Assembly (NCBI RefSeq): GCF_000338295.1
Contig: NZ_ANMO01000028.1
Span: forward strand, 33,398-97,397
Length of the DNA stretch: 64,000 nucleotides
DNA from: Rhodopirellula europaea 6C
GTDB lineage: Bacteria > Planctomycetota > Planctomycetia > Pirellulales > Pirellulaceae
Direction of reading: 5' to 3'
Positions 26,263 through 35,900 of this stretch are shown piece by piece; position 1 is the first letter of the stretch; every line of letters begins with the position of its first letter. Made by a program: the position numbers and the translations under genes. The notes beneath the pieces are model-generated. The model was given only the letters and a program-made list of their open reading frames with translations. It had not been told where the DNA came from and made no database searches.

Positions 26263-27918
26263 CTAGCGAACCGCACTCATGTAGAAGCTGAACATACGCT
26301 CGTCGTCGGTATCGGCTTTCAGCACTGGGAACGCGAAGTCGAACGCAAGTGGAGCCGGACCGAGCATCGGGATCGCAACGCGAAGACCAAAGCCGGGAGC
26401 GACTCGGAAGTTGTCTGAGTCGATTTCGATGTCTTGCTCAACCGTTCCAAAGTCAACAAACGCGACACCTCGGAAAGCATCGTCCGCTGTTAGCGGGAAC
26501 ATGTATTCAACGGAGTTTAGCCATTGGAATTGGCCACCGACCTCGACGCCATTGATGACGGGGCTGGCACCACGAAAGTCAAAACCTCGAATCGTCGCAT
26601 AGCCGCCGGCGAAGTAATTCTCGAAGACAGGTGTTTCGTCGCCACTGAATCCAAGCTGTACGCTGTACGAAAGTGTTTGCTTGCCCGAACCATCGGCACG
26701 TTCACGGAGAAGCAAGTATTTGCGGTACTCGGCTTCGAAGGTGGAGTATTCGTAATCACCAAAGGTTTGTTCGAAGCTCAACTCAAAATAGTGACCGCGA
26801 CTGGGTTGTAGTGGGCTGTTTCGAGTGTCGTGAATCAGTGAAGCCATGCCGCTGTACAAGCCGTTGTCTCCTAAGACGTTGTTCAGCTCAGGGACCGTGT
26901 TGACACGTGGGTCCGTGATTTCGACGTTCTGGCCGCTCACGCCCAGCGACACAGAAAGGTCAGGTGTCACTCGATAGCCAAAGCTGACCCGGCCGCCGAG
27001 ACGGTTCTCATCCCAGTCGTCAAAGTTGCGGTCGTATAAGAATCCGCTGAGCGACATGCTGATCGGCAGATAGCCCAGCAGGTTCGGGTCGGCGAACTGT
27101 GCTGTGTAGCGTTGGAATTCATTGCCCGGGGCGGCTTCCAGCCGAAACGTTTGCCCGGCACCACGGAAAGCGGTTCCACTGAACAGATCGCCAAACGATC
27201 GTGGCCAACGGCTGATATCAAAGTTGCGTTCGTCAATTGTGATTTGGCCGGTGACGCCTGCATCACTGTTGACCGCACCACCGAACATCAAACGTCCTGT
27301 CCGAGCTGGGTAACCCTGAATGATCAGATCGGCTTCGCGAACAGTGGGTTGGTTGACAACGGGAGGTGCCAAATTGGGCGACGATGGAAAGCTGCCCTGC
27401 AACGGCCCAGGCAGAGCGCCACCTTGATAGACGTCGCCTTGGTAAGTTTGATCCGGGTAGGTTTGGCCTTGGTAGCCGCCGTTTTGATAGGTCGGCGCGG
27501 CGTAGGGATTGCCAGGTGCCGGAGCGGGTGCAGGTGTGGTTGGAACGGCGGTTCCCGGGCCACTGTAAGTGGAGGGGCCACCGTAAACCGATTGTCCATA
27601 GGTCGAGTTGGCGGGTGCCGATGGTTGGCTTTGGTATGACGGTGGGGCGCCATAGGCCGAGGGCGGCGGCGTCGGAGGCGGGTATGCGGTTTGGGCTGCA
27701 CTTTGCGACGATGAGATGAAGCCGGATGACAACGCGAGCAATGCCGATGCCGAGACGCGAGTCCACAGCGAGCGATTGATGTCATCGAGCCAGCGCGATG
27801 CCGTGTGATGCTTCGAATTCATCGAAGCATCTGGTTCAGAAGATTGGGTCACAGCACGCATCCATGACTTGAAGCGAAACTTGAGCGGGAGTGATTTCAG
27901 TGTTGCCTTGAAGTTCAT
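26263..27918 (-). CDS. Outer-membrane beta-barrel half of a split BamA/Omp85
   Basis: A 551-residue protein: a signal sequence (about residues 48-74, ending SQSAAQ), a Pro/Tyr/Gly-rich linker of about 115 residues, then a 16-strand type surface-antigen barrel. The Omp85 loop-6 motif is seen as GGYATIRGFDF. No POTRA domain is present; those are in the gene just upstream. The start overlaps the POTRA gene stop by ATGA, so the halves are made together. A second ATG at 27822 would also keep the signal. The role is outer-membrane protein insertion by analogy with BamA. Confidence 0.85.
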   Translation of the reverse strand: MNFKATLKSLPLKFRFKSWMRAVTQSSEPDASMNSKHHTASRWLDDINRSLWTRVSASALLALSSGFISSSQSAAQTAYPPPTPPPSAYGAPPSYQSQPSAPANSTYGQSVYGGPSTYSGPGTAVPTTPAPAPAPGNPYAAPTYQNGGYQGQTYPDQTYQGDVYQGGALPGPLQGSFPSSPNLAPPVVNQPTVREADLIIQGYPARTGRLMFGGAVNSDAGVTGQITIDERNFDISRWPRSFGDLFSGTAFRGAGQTFRLEAAPGNEFQRYTAQFADPNLLGYLPISMSLSGFLYDRNFDDWDENRLGGRVSFGYRVTPDLSVSLGVSGQNVEITDPRVNTVPELNNVLGDNGLYSGMASLIHDTRNSPLQPSRGHYFELSFEQTFGDYEYSTFEAEYRKYLLLRERADGSGKQTLSYSVQLGFSGDETPVFENYFAGGYATIRGFDFRGASPVINGVEVGGQFQWLNSVEYMFPLTADDAFRGVAFVDFGTVEQDIEIDSDNFRVAPGFGLRVAIPMLGPAPLAFDFAFPVLKADTDDERMFSFYMSAVR

Positions 27919-29369
27919 CTTTGCGATCCCTCCAACGGCTTCACGATGATGTCTGGTAGTTCAGCGATTGTTGGGTTGGTTTCCAGCAGATTGCTTCGTT
28001 CGATTCGGTTGCGGCCGGTTTCTAAGTCGCGGCGATCGATGTAGTCACCTTCTCGCATTTCGATCAGGTTCAACATTGTGGTTTCTCGCATCAGGTGAGG
28101 TTCACCGTCAATTTCCACCCGAATGCTGTTCACTTTCCAACGATCGCCTTCGGTGATTTCGTAAACCAAGTCGACGATGCCGTTCTCGTCACGCATGATT
28201 GTTTTTGGGTTGACCTCGGCGTAGATGAATCCGAGTTCGCCGTAGCCGTAAACGATTTCGCCGATGTCTTTTCGCATTTTGGTGCCGCTGAATGTGTCGT
28301 TTACTTTCAGCTCAAGGCGTTTGCGAAGCGATTCTTCGGTGATGTATTCGTTGCCAACAATTTGGACGTCACCTACTTTGAAACGTGGGCCTTCGTTGAC
28401 GACAAAAACGATCGTCAACCATTTGCCGGTTTCGTCATATTCGATCCGGCGTCCGACCGTCGCGGTGAGGAAGCCGAGGTTGTGGTAGTACGATGCCAAC
28501 ACGTTGACGTCGGCGTCGATCTTTTTCATGTCCGCGACGTTGTTGATGTAGCTCATGATGCCCATCATTGGGCCGCGGCTTTGGATGACCTTCTTCAGAC
28601 GCGATTCGCTAACGATCGAAGCACCCTCGATCTGAATGTCTTCAATGCGTTCTTTGGGGCCTTCATTGATTCGGTAGACAACCGCGTTGGTGTCACTGGG
28701 CAGTCCGATGCCGGCTTCGATCGCGGCTTGGTTGAAGCCTTCTTCGTGGTAGTAGTCGAGCAATCGACGCTTGCCAGTTTCGATCGCGAATTCGCTGAGT
28801 GGGTCGCCTTCGGTGATGCCCGAACGGCCCGACAATTCACGGTCGTTCATCCGGTAGTTGCCGTGATAGATTACCTTCGACACCATCGCTCGTTCGCGAA
28901 CATAGAACGTGACCAGCACGCTCTTCTGCGGTGCGTTGCTGGAGCCGTTGGCTCGGGTGACACGTTCTTCGGTTTCGAAGGTGACGTGATCGAAAGACCC
29001 CATGTCGTTTAAGCGACTGACGTCCGACAGGACCGTTTCTTCGCTGTAGAAACGACCTTTGCGGGTTTGCAGTTCCGCCAGGATGTCGGTGGTGCTGATG
29101 ACCTGATTGCCGACCAGCCTGACTTCGGCGACGACCGCATCACCATCTTCGCGACGCAGGGCCATGCCATCGCGGTTGTGGATGTGGTCACGAAATTTTG
29201 GTTTGGTTGCGGCTGCAGGTGCCTGAGCTTGGCCTCCGCCCATTCCACCACCGCCACCGCCGAATTGAGCGAGGAGAGTGGTTGGTGAGCAGGCAATTGC
29301 CAGACAGCAAACAAAACACGCCAGGAAGCGGTGTTTTGAGAGGTCGCAGTGGTAGAGTCGAGACGGCAT
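27915..29369 (-). CDS. POTRA-domain half of a split BamA/Omp85
   Basis: A 484-residue protein from ATG 29369, which gives a signal peptide ending near TTLLAQ; a Gly-rich stretch follows. Five POTRA-like units are visible, beginning at VVAEVRLVGNQVIS, VSKVIYHGNYRMN, IEDIQIEGASIVS, KVGDVQIVGNEYIT and KVNSIRVEIDGEPH. Five is the BamA number. The protein ends right after the fifth with no barrel. It is coupled by ATGA to the barrel gene. It should be periplasmic and bind unfolded outer-membrane proteins and its barrel partner. Confidence 0.87.
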   Translation of the reverse strand: MPSRLYHCDLSKHRFLACFVCCLAIACSPTTLLAQFGGGGGGMGGGQAQAPAAATKPKFRDHIHNRDGMALRREDGDAVVAEVRLVGNQVISTTDILAELQTRKGRFYSEETVLSDVSRLNDMGSFDHVTFETEERVTRANGSSNAPQKSVLVTFYVRERAMVSKVIYHGNYRMNDRELSGRSGITEGDPLSEFAIETGKRRLLDYYHEEGFNQAAIEAGIGLPSDTNAVVYRINEGPKERIEDIQIEGASIVSESRLKKVIQSRGPMMGIMSYINNVADMKKIDADVNVLASYYHNLGFLTATVGRRIEYDETGKWLTIVFVVNEGPRFKVGDVQIVGNEYITEESLRKRLELKVNDTFSGTKMRKDIGEIVYGYGELGFIYAEVNPKTIMRDENGIVDLVYEITEGDRWKVNSIRVEIDGEPHLMRETTMLNLIEMREGDYIDRRDLETGRNRIERSNLLETNPTIAELPDIIVKPLEGSQR

Positions 29370-29654
29370 GAGCAGCCATATCCGTGGCACGAGAATTGAG
29401 GTCTTCCCGTCTCTACCAATGCTCGCGCGGGTGCCACAAGGCGAATACGTCCCCACCCGCGAACTTCAATCAACTTTGCAAAATTGTTCGATTTGATGAG
29501 AAAGATCGATTTGGCAAGCGGCAGCCATTTCGCCATATCAAACATTGACTTGCGGCGGCGAAAGCGGTCGTGAAACACATCTGTTTCCCGCTCGCGATCG
29601 GTTGTGAAAATGCCGCTTGTGAAGGTGCCCCGAGAAGGTACCCAGCGAAGGATC

Positions 29655-30515
29655 TCAGGGGGCGCCGTGTTCGATTAACTTTTGCTGAAGCGACTCAAAA
29701 AAGCTGCGGTCTTTGGCGTATTGGTCCGGAGCCATTTGGTTTTTGAAGTAATCCAAGTAGTCGATCCAGCCCTTGGTTTCATCGACGAAGGAGTATTCGG
29801 GGTCAGCCATTGGATTGACCCAATCTGGATCGCCCGGTTCGCGTTGGCCGGTGATTTGGCCATTGCCGTCGACAATGAAATTCGCCGTCAGAACGGGAAG
29901 CTTCATTCGCAACTCGTAGATCGCACGCTCGCCCCAAGACATGCCCGCGGTCGCTTCCTCCCAAGCCTGTGTCACCTCGGGCGACGTTGTGCTGTCCGGG
30001 AACCGAATGCCGTTGGCTGCGCCCGATTGAGTGATCCCGTCGCGGTTGAGGTCGACCTGCGCCGCCGGTGGCACCAATAGATTCAGGGCCCCTTCTTCAC
30101 TCAGCGAATCCACTTGGATCGGATCCGCTAATCGATGAATCGTTTGAACGGTTTCGAGTTCCTCAGGTGGCAATCCGCGAAGGAATTCTTTCGGTGCCGC
30201 ATAACCACCTTCGTCGTATGCCGTGGACATGACGTTCGCGTATGTCTCGCCCAATGCGGCGGCATCCTCTTGACCGCGATAACGGCCGAGTTGTTCGAAT
30301 CGGTACCAATTGGTCCACGACTGCTCGATTTGGGAATCAAGCGGCGTGTCAGTGGCGACCGGTTCTGCGCTCGCATATCCCTCCCGTCCAAAGTTTGCCA
30401 GCACTTCGCTGAAAACACTTTGCACGTTTTGGTTGGCAGCTCGACGATGGTCTTCGAGCGTCATCACACCGGATTGTCGCGTGTCGATTCGCACTTGAGG
30501 GTTCGCTCCATGCAA
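29655..30515 (-). CDS. Hypothetical protein
   Basis: A 286-residue protein I do not recognise. No signal peptide or membrane segment. It is acidic, rich in Glu, Ala and Gln, with Trp-containing segments such as QSWTNWYRFEQLG, ATAGMSWGERAIYELR and KGWIDYLDYFKNQMAP. A later start at ATG 30464 is possible. It is flanked on the same strand by the split-BamA genes downstream and the PEP-hydrolase-like gene upstream with gaps of about 90 bp or more, so co-transcription is uncertain. Confidence 0.65.
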   Translation of the reverse strand: MHGANPQVRIDTRQSGVMTLEDHRRAANQNVQSVFSEVLANFGREGYASAEPVATDTPLDSQIEQSWTNWYRFEQLGRYRGQEDAAALGETYANVMSTAYDEGGYAAPKEFLRGLPPEELETVQTIHRLADPIQVDSLSEEGALNLLVPPAAQVDLNRDGITQSGAANGIRFPDSTTSPEVTQAWEEATAGMSWGERAIYELRMKLPVLTANFIVDGNGQITGQREPGDPDWVNPMADPEYSFVDETKGWIDYLDYFKNQMAPDQYAKDRSFFESLQQKLIEHGAP

Positions 30516-30605
30516 GCGGGACGTTCCTCACGCTTATCGACCAACGCCGCTGTTCAAGTTTGATGGTTCACGATGGATTTTCGCAGAATATCGATTGAGT
30601 CGACT

Positions 30606-31436
30606 CTATCGCGAGAGTTTTAGATCCACAAAATATCGAACCTGACTGGTGATAGCACGTTCAGTGGGCAGTCGTTCCATCGAGCTCGCACCGTAGAAAC
30701 CATCGATCGGGCAACGGTCCATGACGTACTGAGCATCATCTGGTTCCGCGATCGGGCCGCCATGACAGAGCACGAACACGTCCGAACGAACGTCACGTGC
30801 GGCGGAAGCAATCTCGCTGACCAAACGGACGCTGTCATCGAGCGTCATCGCGGTTTGCGCGCCAATGGTTCCCGAAGTTGTCAGCCCCATGTGCGCGACG
30901 ATGATGTCGGCACCCGCAGTCGTCAGCTCACGGGCTTGTTCCGCATCAAACGCATACGGTGTGGTCAGAAGATCCATTTCGTGAGCCGCGGCGATGCATT
31001 CGATTTCCAATTGGAAGCTCATTCCCGTTTCTTCCAAGTTGGCTCGAAACGTTCCGTCGATCAGGCCGACGGTGGGAAAGTTCTGAACGCCGGCGTAACC
31101 GAGAGACTTCAGTTCTTGCAAGAAATGATCTCGCAATAGAAACGGATCAGTCCCGCAAACGCCGGCCAGCACAGGTGTGTGCTTCACGGCAGTCAAGATC
31201 TCCGGTGCCAATTCCTTCACGATTTCGTTGGCGTTGCCATAGGGCAGCAGTCCTGACAACGAACCTCGTCCCGCCATTCGGTAACGACCCGAGTTGTAGA
31301 CAACGATCAAGTCGATGCCGGCTTCTTCTTCGCACTTGGCCGAGATTCCGGCGCCCGCGCCGCCGCCGATGATTGGTTTGCCAGCCGCTTGTTTCTCTCG
31401 AAAGCCGGCCAGGATAGATTCGCGTGTTTGAGTCAT
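30606..31436 (-). CDS. PEP-hydrolase-family TIM-barrel protein (Tm-1 C-terminal type)
   Basis: A 277-residue protein from ATG 31436 (an ATG at 31463 is also open). Motifs [40 protein letters not shown] and CGTDPF are those of the family annotated as phosphoenolpyruvate hydrolase. In the tomato virus-resistance protein Tm-1 this domain is fused behind the UPF0261 domain; here that partner is the gene immediately upstream (45-bp gap). The bacterial substrate is not established. Confidence 0.85.
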   Translation of the reverse strand: MTQTRESILAGFREKQAAGKPIIGGGAGAGISAKCEEEAGIDLIVVYNSGRYRMAGRGSLSGLLPYGNANEIVKELAPEILTAVKHTPVLAGVCGTDPFLLRDHFLQELKSLGYAGVQNFPTVGLIDGTFRANLEETGMSFQLEIECIAAAHEMDLLTTPYAFDAEQARELTTAGADIIVAHMGLTTSGTIGAQTAMTLDDSVRLVSEIASAARDVRSDVFVLCHGGPIAEPDDAQYVMDRCPIDGFYGASSMERLPTERAITSQVRYFVDLKLSR

Positions 31437-31481
31437 GGTGCGTGGTTTTGGATGAGTCATCAATTGAGAAGCGATCGATTC

Positions 31482-32729
31482 TCAAGCGGATCCGTCTTGC
31501 GACTGGATCCACATCGATCGAAAAGTCCCCGTCAACGCTTTCGCGAATTCGGGATCGTTGATGTGATACGGTAAGCGACGAACCGTTCGCTTGGGAGTCG
31601 TGTCGATGCACCGCTCCAGTTCGCTGAACAACGCCTCGTCGGCTTCCAAATCAAAGAACGGTTGCCCGGGAGCGTCCAATGCCGATACCCCTTTTTCCGG
31701 AATCAGGATTGCCACCTCGGCGGTTGAACGATTCACCTTCTCAGCGATCCATCGAGCGATTTCGCGGTTTTCGTCCGGCGTGGTCCTCATCAGCGTGATT
31801 TGTGGATTGTGAACGTGAAGCAACCGGTCTTTGAATTTTTCAGGGACGGTCGATCGGGCTCGGAAGTTCACCATGTCGACCGCACCCAGGCTCATCACAT
31901 ACGGGACTTCCGACTCGATGATCGCATCGAATCGACTCGGGCCAGCCGGAAAGATGCCTCCGACCACTTCGTCCGCGACTTCGGTGGTGGTGATGTCCAA
32001 GACGCCGCGAATCAATTTGGACTCGACCAATTTGTCCATCGCTCGACCGCCGGTACCGGTCGCGTGAAAGACCAGCGGATCCAATCCTTCCGCTTCCAAT
32101 GCAACTCGAACCGCGGTGGCGCAAGTCGTTGTGACCCCGAACATGGTCATTCCAATTGCCGGCCGAACCTTCGTTGTCGGACTTGGGATGGAAACCATGC
32201 CCGCTAAAGCGTGCGCCGCGTTGGAAAGTATTTTCGTCGATACCTGGTTGAGCCCCGCGACATCGACGATCGACGGAAACATCACGATGTCGCTGCCGCC
32301 AACAAATGCGGAGACGTCTCCGCCGCCGACGGTGGACACCATCACTTTCGGCACGCCAATCGGTAGAGCCGCCATCGCGGGGCAAATTAAGGCGGTTCCG
32401 CCGGTGCCACCCAGTCCGATCACGCCCGCGACGCGTCCGGAACGATGTTCGTTTGACAAAAAGGTCTGCAACGCATCGCTCATGGCTTCGATTGCTTGGC
32501 CACGATCTTCGCATCTCAATGCATCCGTGTTTGGATTGCACCCGGCCACCACGTCTCGCGTGATCGAAGGTTCGATTGACGGCGGATCAAGTGTTCCGAC
32601 ATCGATGGTCGCGACGGACAACCCTTGCGATTTCAATTGTTCCGCGACGAAATTCAATTCCTCGCCTTTGGTGTCCATCGTTGCAATCGCGTAGACCAAC
32701 GGGACAAGATCGGAGTTGGTCGGTGACAT
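31482..32729 (-). CDS. Tm-1-like ATP-binding protein (UPF0261)
   Basis: A 415-residue UPF0261 protein. It opens with VYAIATMDTKGEELNFVAEQL, and contains GVIGLGGTGGTALICPAM, MVSTVGGGDVSAFVGGSDI and FHATGTGGRAMDKLVESK, all diagnostic. The tomato Tm-1 structure shows this domain binds ATP. With the downstream TIM-barrel gene it forms the two-gene version of the plant fusion. Start fixed by the conserved N-terminus. Confidence 0.88.
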   Translation of the reverse strand: MSPTNSDLVPLVYAIATMDTKGEELNFVAEQLKSQGLSVATIDVGTLDPPSIEPSITRDVVAGCNPNTDALRCEDRGQAIEAMSDALQTFLSNEHRSGRVAGVIGLGGTGGTALICPAMAALPIGVPKVMVSTVGGGDVSAFVGGSDIVMFPSIVDVAGLNQVSTKILSNAAHALAGMVSIPSPTTKVRPAIGMTMFGVTTTCATAVRVALEAEGLDPLVFHATGTGGRAMDKLVESKLIRGVLDITTTEVADEVVGGIFPAGPSRFDAIIESEVPYVMSLGAVDMVNFRARSTVPEKFKDRLLHVHNPQITLMRTTPDENREIARWIAEKVNRSTAEVAILIPEKGVSALDAPGQPFFDLEADEALFSELERCIDTTPKRTVRRLPYHINDPEFAKALTGTFRSMWIQSQDGSA

Positions 32730-32735
32730 GGCAAA

Positions 32736-32912
32736 TCAAACAGTCAGACGGGCAATCGTTGGGATCAACTTCTGTTGATCGAGAGGTTTGATGGTGTGGT
32801 CAATGCAAGCCGTGGCCATGCGTTCTTCCCGATCGCTTTTCATCGCATCGGCGGTAGGCGTGATGGTAGGCAGTTTGCGGTCTCGGCGTTGCAGTTCCGC
32901 GGTGGTTCGCAG
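32736..32912 (-). pseudogene. Remnant of a response-regulator receiver domain
   Basis: Read from 32912 to a TGA at 32736-32738 in a frame shifted from the kinase gene, 58 codons match the second half of a receiver domain: LRTTAELQRRDRKLP, TADAMKSDREERM and TIKPLDQQKLI. The same positions in the kinase's own receiver read LTADAMQGDMNLCLKAGC and SKPIDAAKLV. The phosphoacceptor half is missing and there is no start codon in place. It begins 3 bp beyond the kinase stop, so it looks like what is left of a second C-terminal receiver. Confidence 0.7.
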
Positions 32913-32914
32913 GC

Positions 32915-35900
32915 TTAAGTCAGTTTGCTGACCAGGGCGACGAGCTTGGCAGCGTCAATCGGTTTGCTGAGGTAGTCGTTGCAGCCGGCTTTCAAGCACA
33001 GATTCATGTCGCCCTGCATCGCGTCCGCGGTCAGCGCGATGATCGGAGCATCGTAACCCAATTCGCGAAGTTTTTTTGCCGTCGCGTACCCATCTAACCT
33101 GGGCATCTGCATGTCCAGGATGATGACATCGGGCTGGCGTTTTGCCTTTATGCTCTCAATGATTTTGTCGACCGCTTGCAAGCCATCCTCGCATTCGTCA
33201 ACGGTTGCACCGGCCTTGGTCAAGATACGTCGACTCAAGAATCGAATGTCGCGACGATCATCCACCACCAACGCGTGACAATTCAATTTGACGGCCGCCG
33301 TTGATGAATTCTCCGGTTCGTCCGCTAGTTTTGAATCGGGCTGAGAGTGATCCACCATCGCAACGCCTGTCACGTCGCCGGGGAACACACTCAGAGTGAA
33401 TGTGCTGCCCACGCCCACTTTGCTTTGGAAGTGGATGGTGCCGCCCAGCATTTCTGCCAATCGTCGACTGATCGTCAGTCCCAGACCCGTTCCGCCGAAG
33501 GTCCGATTCACACTGGAATCTCCCTGCGAAAATGGCAGGAACAACTGCTCCTGTTGCTCATCCGTGATGCCGATCCCGGTGTCGATCACGTCAATGCATA
33601 GACGGACCGGATTGGGTTCCATTCGCACCACCAATCGGACATGGCCCTTCGGAGTGAATTTGATCGCGTTGCCAACCAAGTTGATCAAGACCTGTTTGAG
33701 CCGTTTCGCATCGGACTGAATCGATGCGGGGATTTGTTGGCCGTAGTCAACGGTCAGTTCCAGACCCGCTTCTTTGGCGCGGACTTCCATGATGCTTCGG
33801 ACGTCTTCGATCAAATGAGCAGGATCAAAACGCTCTGATTGCACGTCGAGTTTGCCGGCTTCGATTTTGGACAAGTCCAAGATGTCGTTGATGATGTCCA
33901 ACAGGTAATCGCCGTTTCGACGAATGGTCTGAAGATGATGCAGACCTTCGGCGTCTTGGATGATGTCTTGCAATAGCTCCGCGTATCCCAGAATCGCAGT
34001 CATAGGCGTACGGATTTCGTGGGACATGTTCGCCAGGAATGCACTCTTGGATGCGCTGGCTTCGTTGGCTCGTCGCTCGCTTTCTCGCAGAGTTTCCGCT
34101 TGTACGTGTTCCTGCGTTGAATCCCAGTTCACTCCGTACATCCGAGTGACGTTGCCGGACTTTCCGCGGACGACCTCGCCCATGCCAGTGATCCATCGCA
34201 TTTCACCGTCCGGTCGGATGATGCGGAACTCATGCTCGTAGTCGTGGTTGCCTTCGATTGCTTCCTGCCAATGTCGCTTCAGAGCCGCCACATCATCGGG
34301 ATGGGTCAGCGAGAAACAGAGTTCGGGACTGCCCTTTCGATCGTCCGTTACACCGAATAGCTCGTACATCTCCTTGGTCCAGTAGCTCTTCTTGGGCGTC
34401 CATTCCCAAGCCGCCATGCCACCGGCACGAAGTGCCATTTGCATCCGTCTCGACGCATTCTTTTTGGCTTGCTCCGAACGAACACGGTCGCTCACATCGC
34501 GAACAATGCCAACGTATCGGTGCTCACCAGACAACGATGTCTCACTGACCGACAAATCCAAACTGAAAGTGGACCCGTCTTTTCGCCGGCCGGTCACTTG
34601 GCGTTGTTGGCCGATGATGTGACTGTGACCTGTTTCTTCGTAGGTCTTCAGATAGCCGTCGTGCTCGCTGTGTTCCGGTTCGGGAATCAATACATTGATG
34701 TTGCTTCCGGTTAGTTCGTCGACTCCGTAACCAAAAATTTTGGCTGCGGCGATGTTGACGGAGTTGATGATTCCACGACGATCAATCGTGATGATGCCGT
34801 CCACCGCCGTGTTGAAAATGGCTTCCAACCGGACCGCGACTTCTTGCTGTTTCAATTCCGCTTTTTTGCGATCACGAATGTCGACTCCTGACGGAATCAG
34901 GTATTCGATGTTGCCGTCGTCATCAAATACTGGAGCGATCATAAAATCGATCAGCACTCCGTCGTCGCCGTGAGCAAACAAGGACACGTCGTATCGCACG
35001 GGTTCGCCCTTGAAAGCTCGGTCCATGGCGTCTCGCATCTGCTGGGCAACTTTTGGATCGTAGTTCCACCACGGTGCTTCATGGAACGGTTTGCCGATCA
35101 CTTCGTGTCGATTGACTCTCGCGTACTCGAGGGATCGATCATCGACTTCTAACAGCAAGCCATTGCGATCGATCACACCAACCAGACCGAGTTGGTTGTT
35201 GATGACGCGGCGCAAGTGAGCTTCGCGGTCGGCCAATTCCAAACGGCTTTGCTTTTGATCGTGGATGTCGATGTTCATTCCGACCCAACGATTGACCGTT
35301 CCATCGGGACGACGTTGAGGTGCCGTGCGGACTTGGAACCATCGGTATTCGCCGTGGCGGTTTCGCAGGCGATATTCCATCACGAGCGGGCGATCTTTGG
35401 CGACCGCCTCTGTCCACACCTTTTGAGTCAATTCACGATCATCGGGATGAATCGCGTCGAGCCAGCCGAAGCCGAGCCATTGATCCAAGGTTTGTCCCGT
35501 GTATTCACGCCAACTTGGTGAATCAGAATCGGCGACACCATCCGTATTGGCGATCCAAACGATTTGAGCCGAGGCCCGGACGAGTGATTGAAACAGCTCT
35601 TCGCTTTCTCGGAGCTGCGTGACATCGGTGAAGGTGATCACGATGCCATCGTGATCGCCAGAGTGAGATTGATACGGCAACACACGACGGATGAACGCTT
35701 TGCCGGTGTTTGCAACGATCGTGTGTTCGACACCGTCCTCTTTGATCAGTTGTTCCCAATTGGGAAGCGGCGGCATGTCACGCACGTTGGGAACGATTTG
35801 CGTGAGCGGTCGACCCACGTCGGTCGCAATCAAACCATAGATTTCCGTCGCCGCGGGGGTAAAACTTCGAATCGACAGATCATCGTCCAGGAAGATCGTT

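Noticed and set aside
28095..29012. 305-codon open frame opposite the POTRA gene
   Set aside because: Antisense shadow; five POTRA units fix the real frame.
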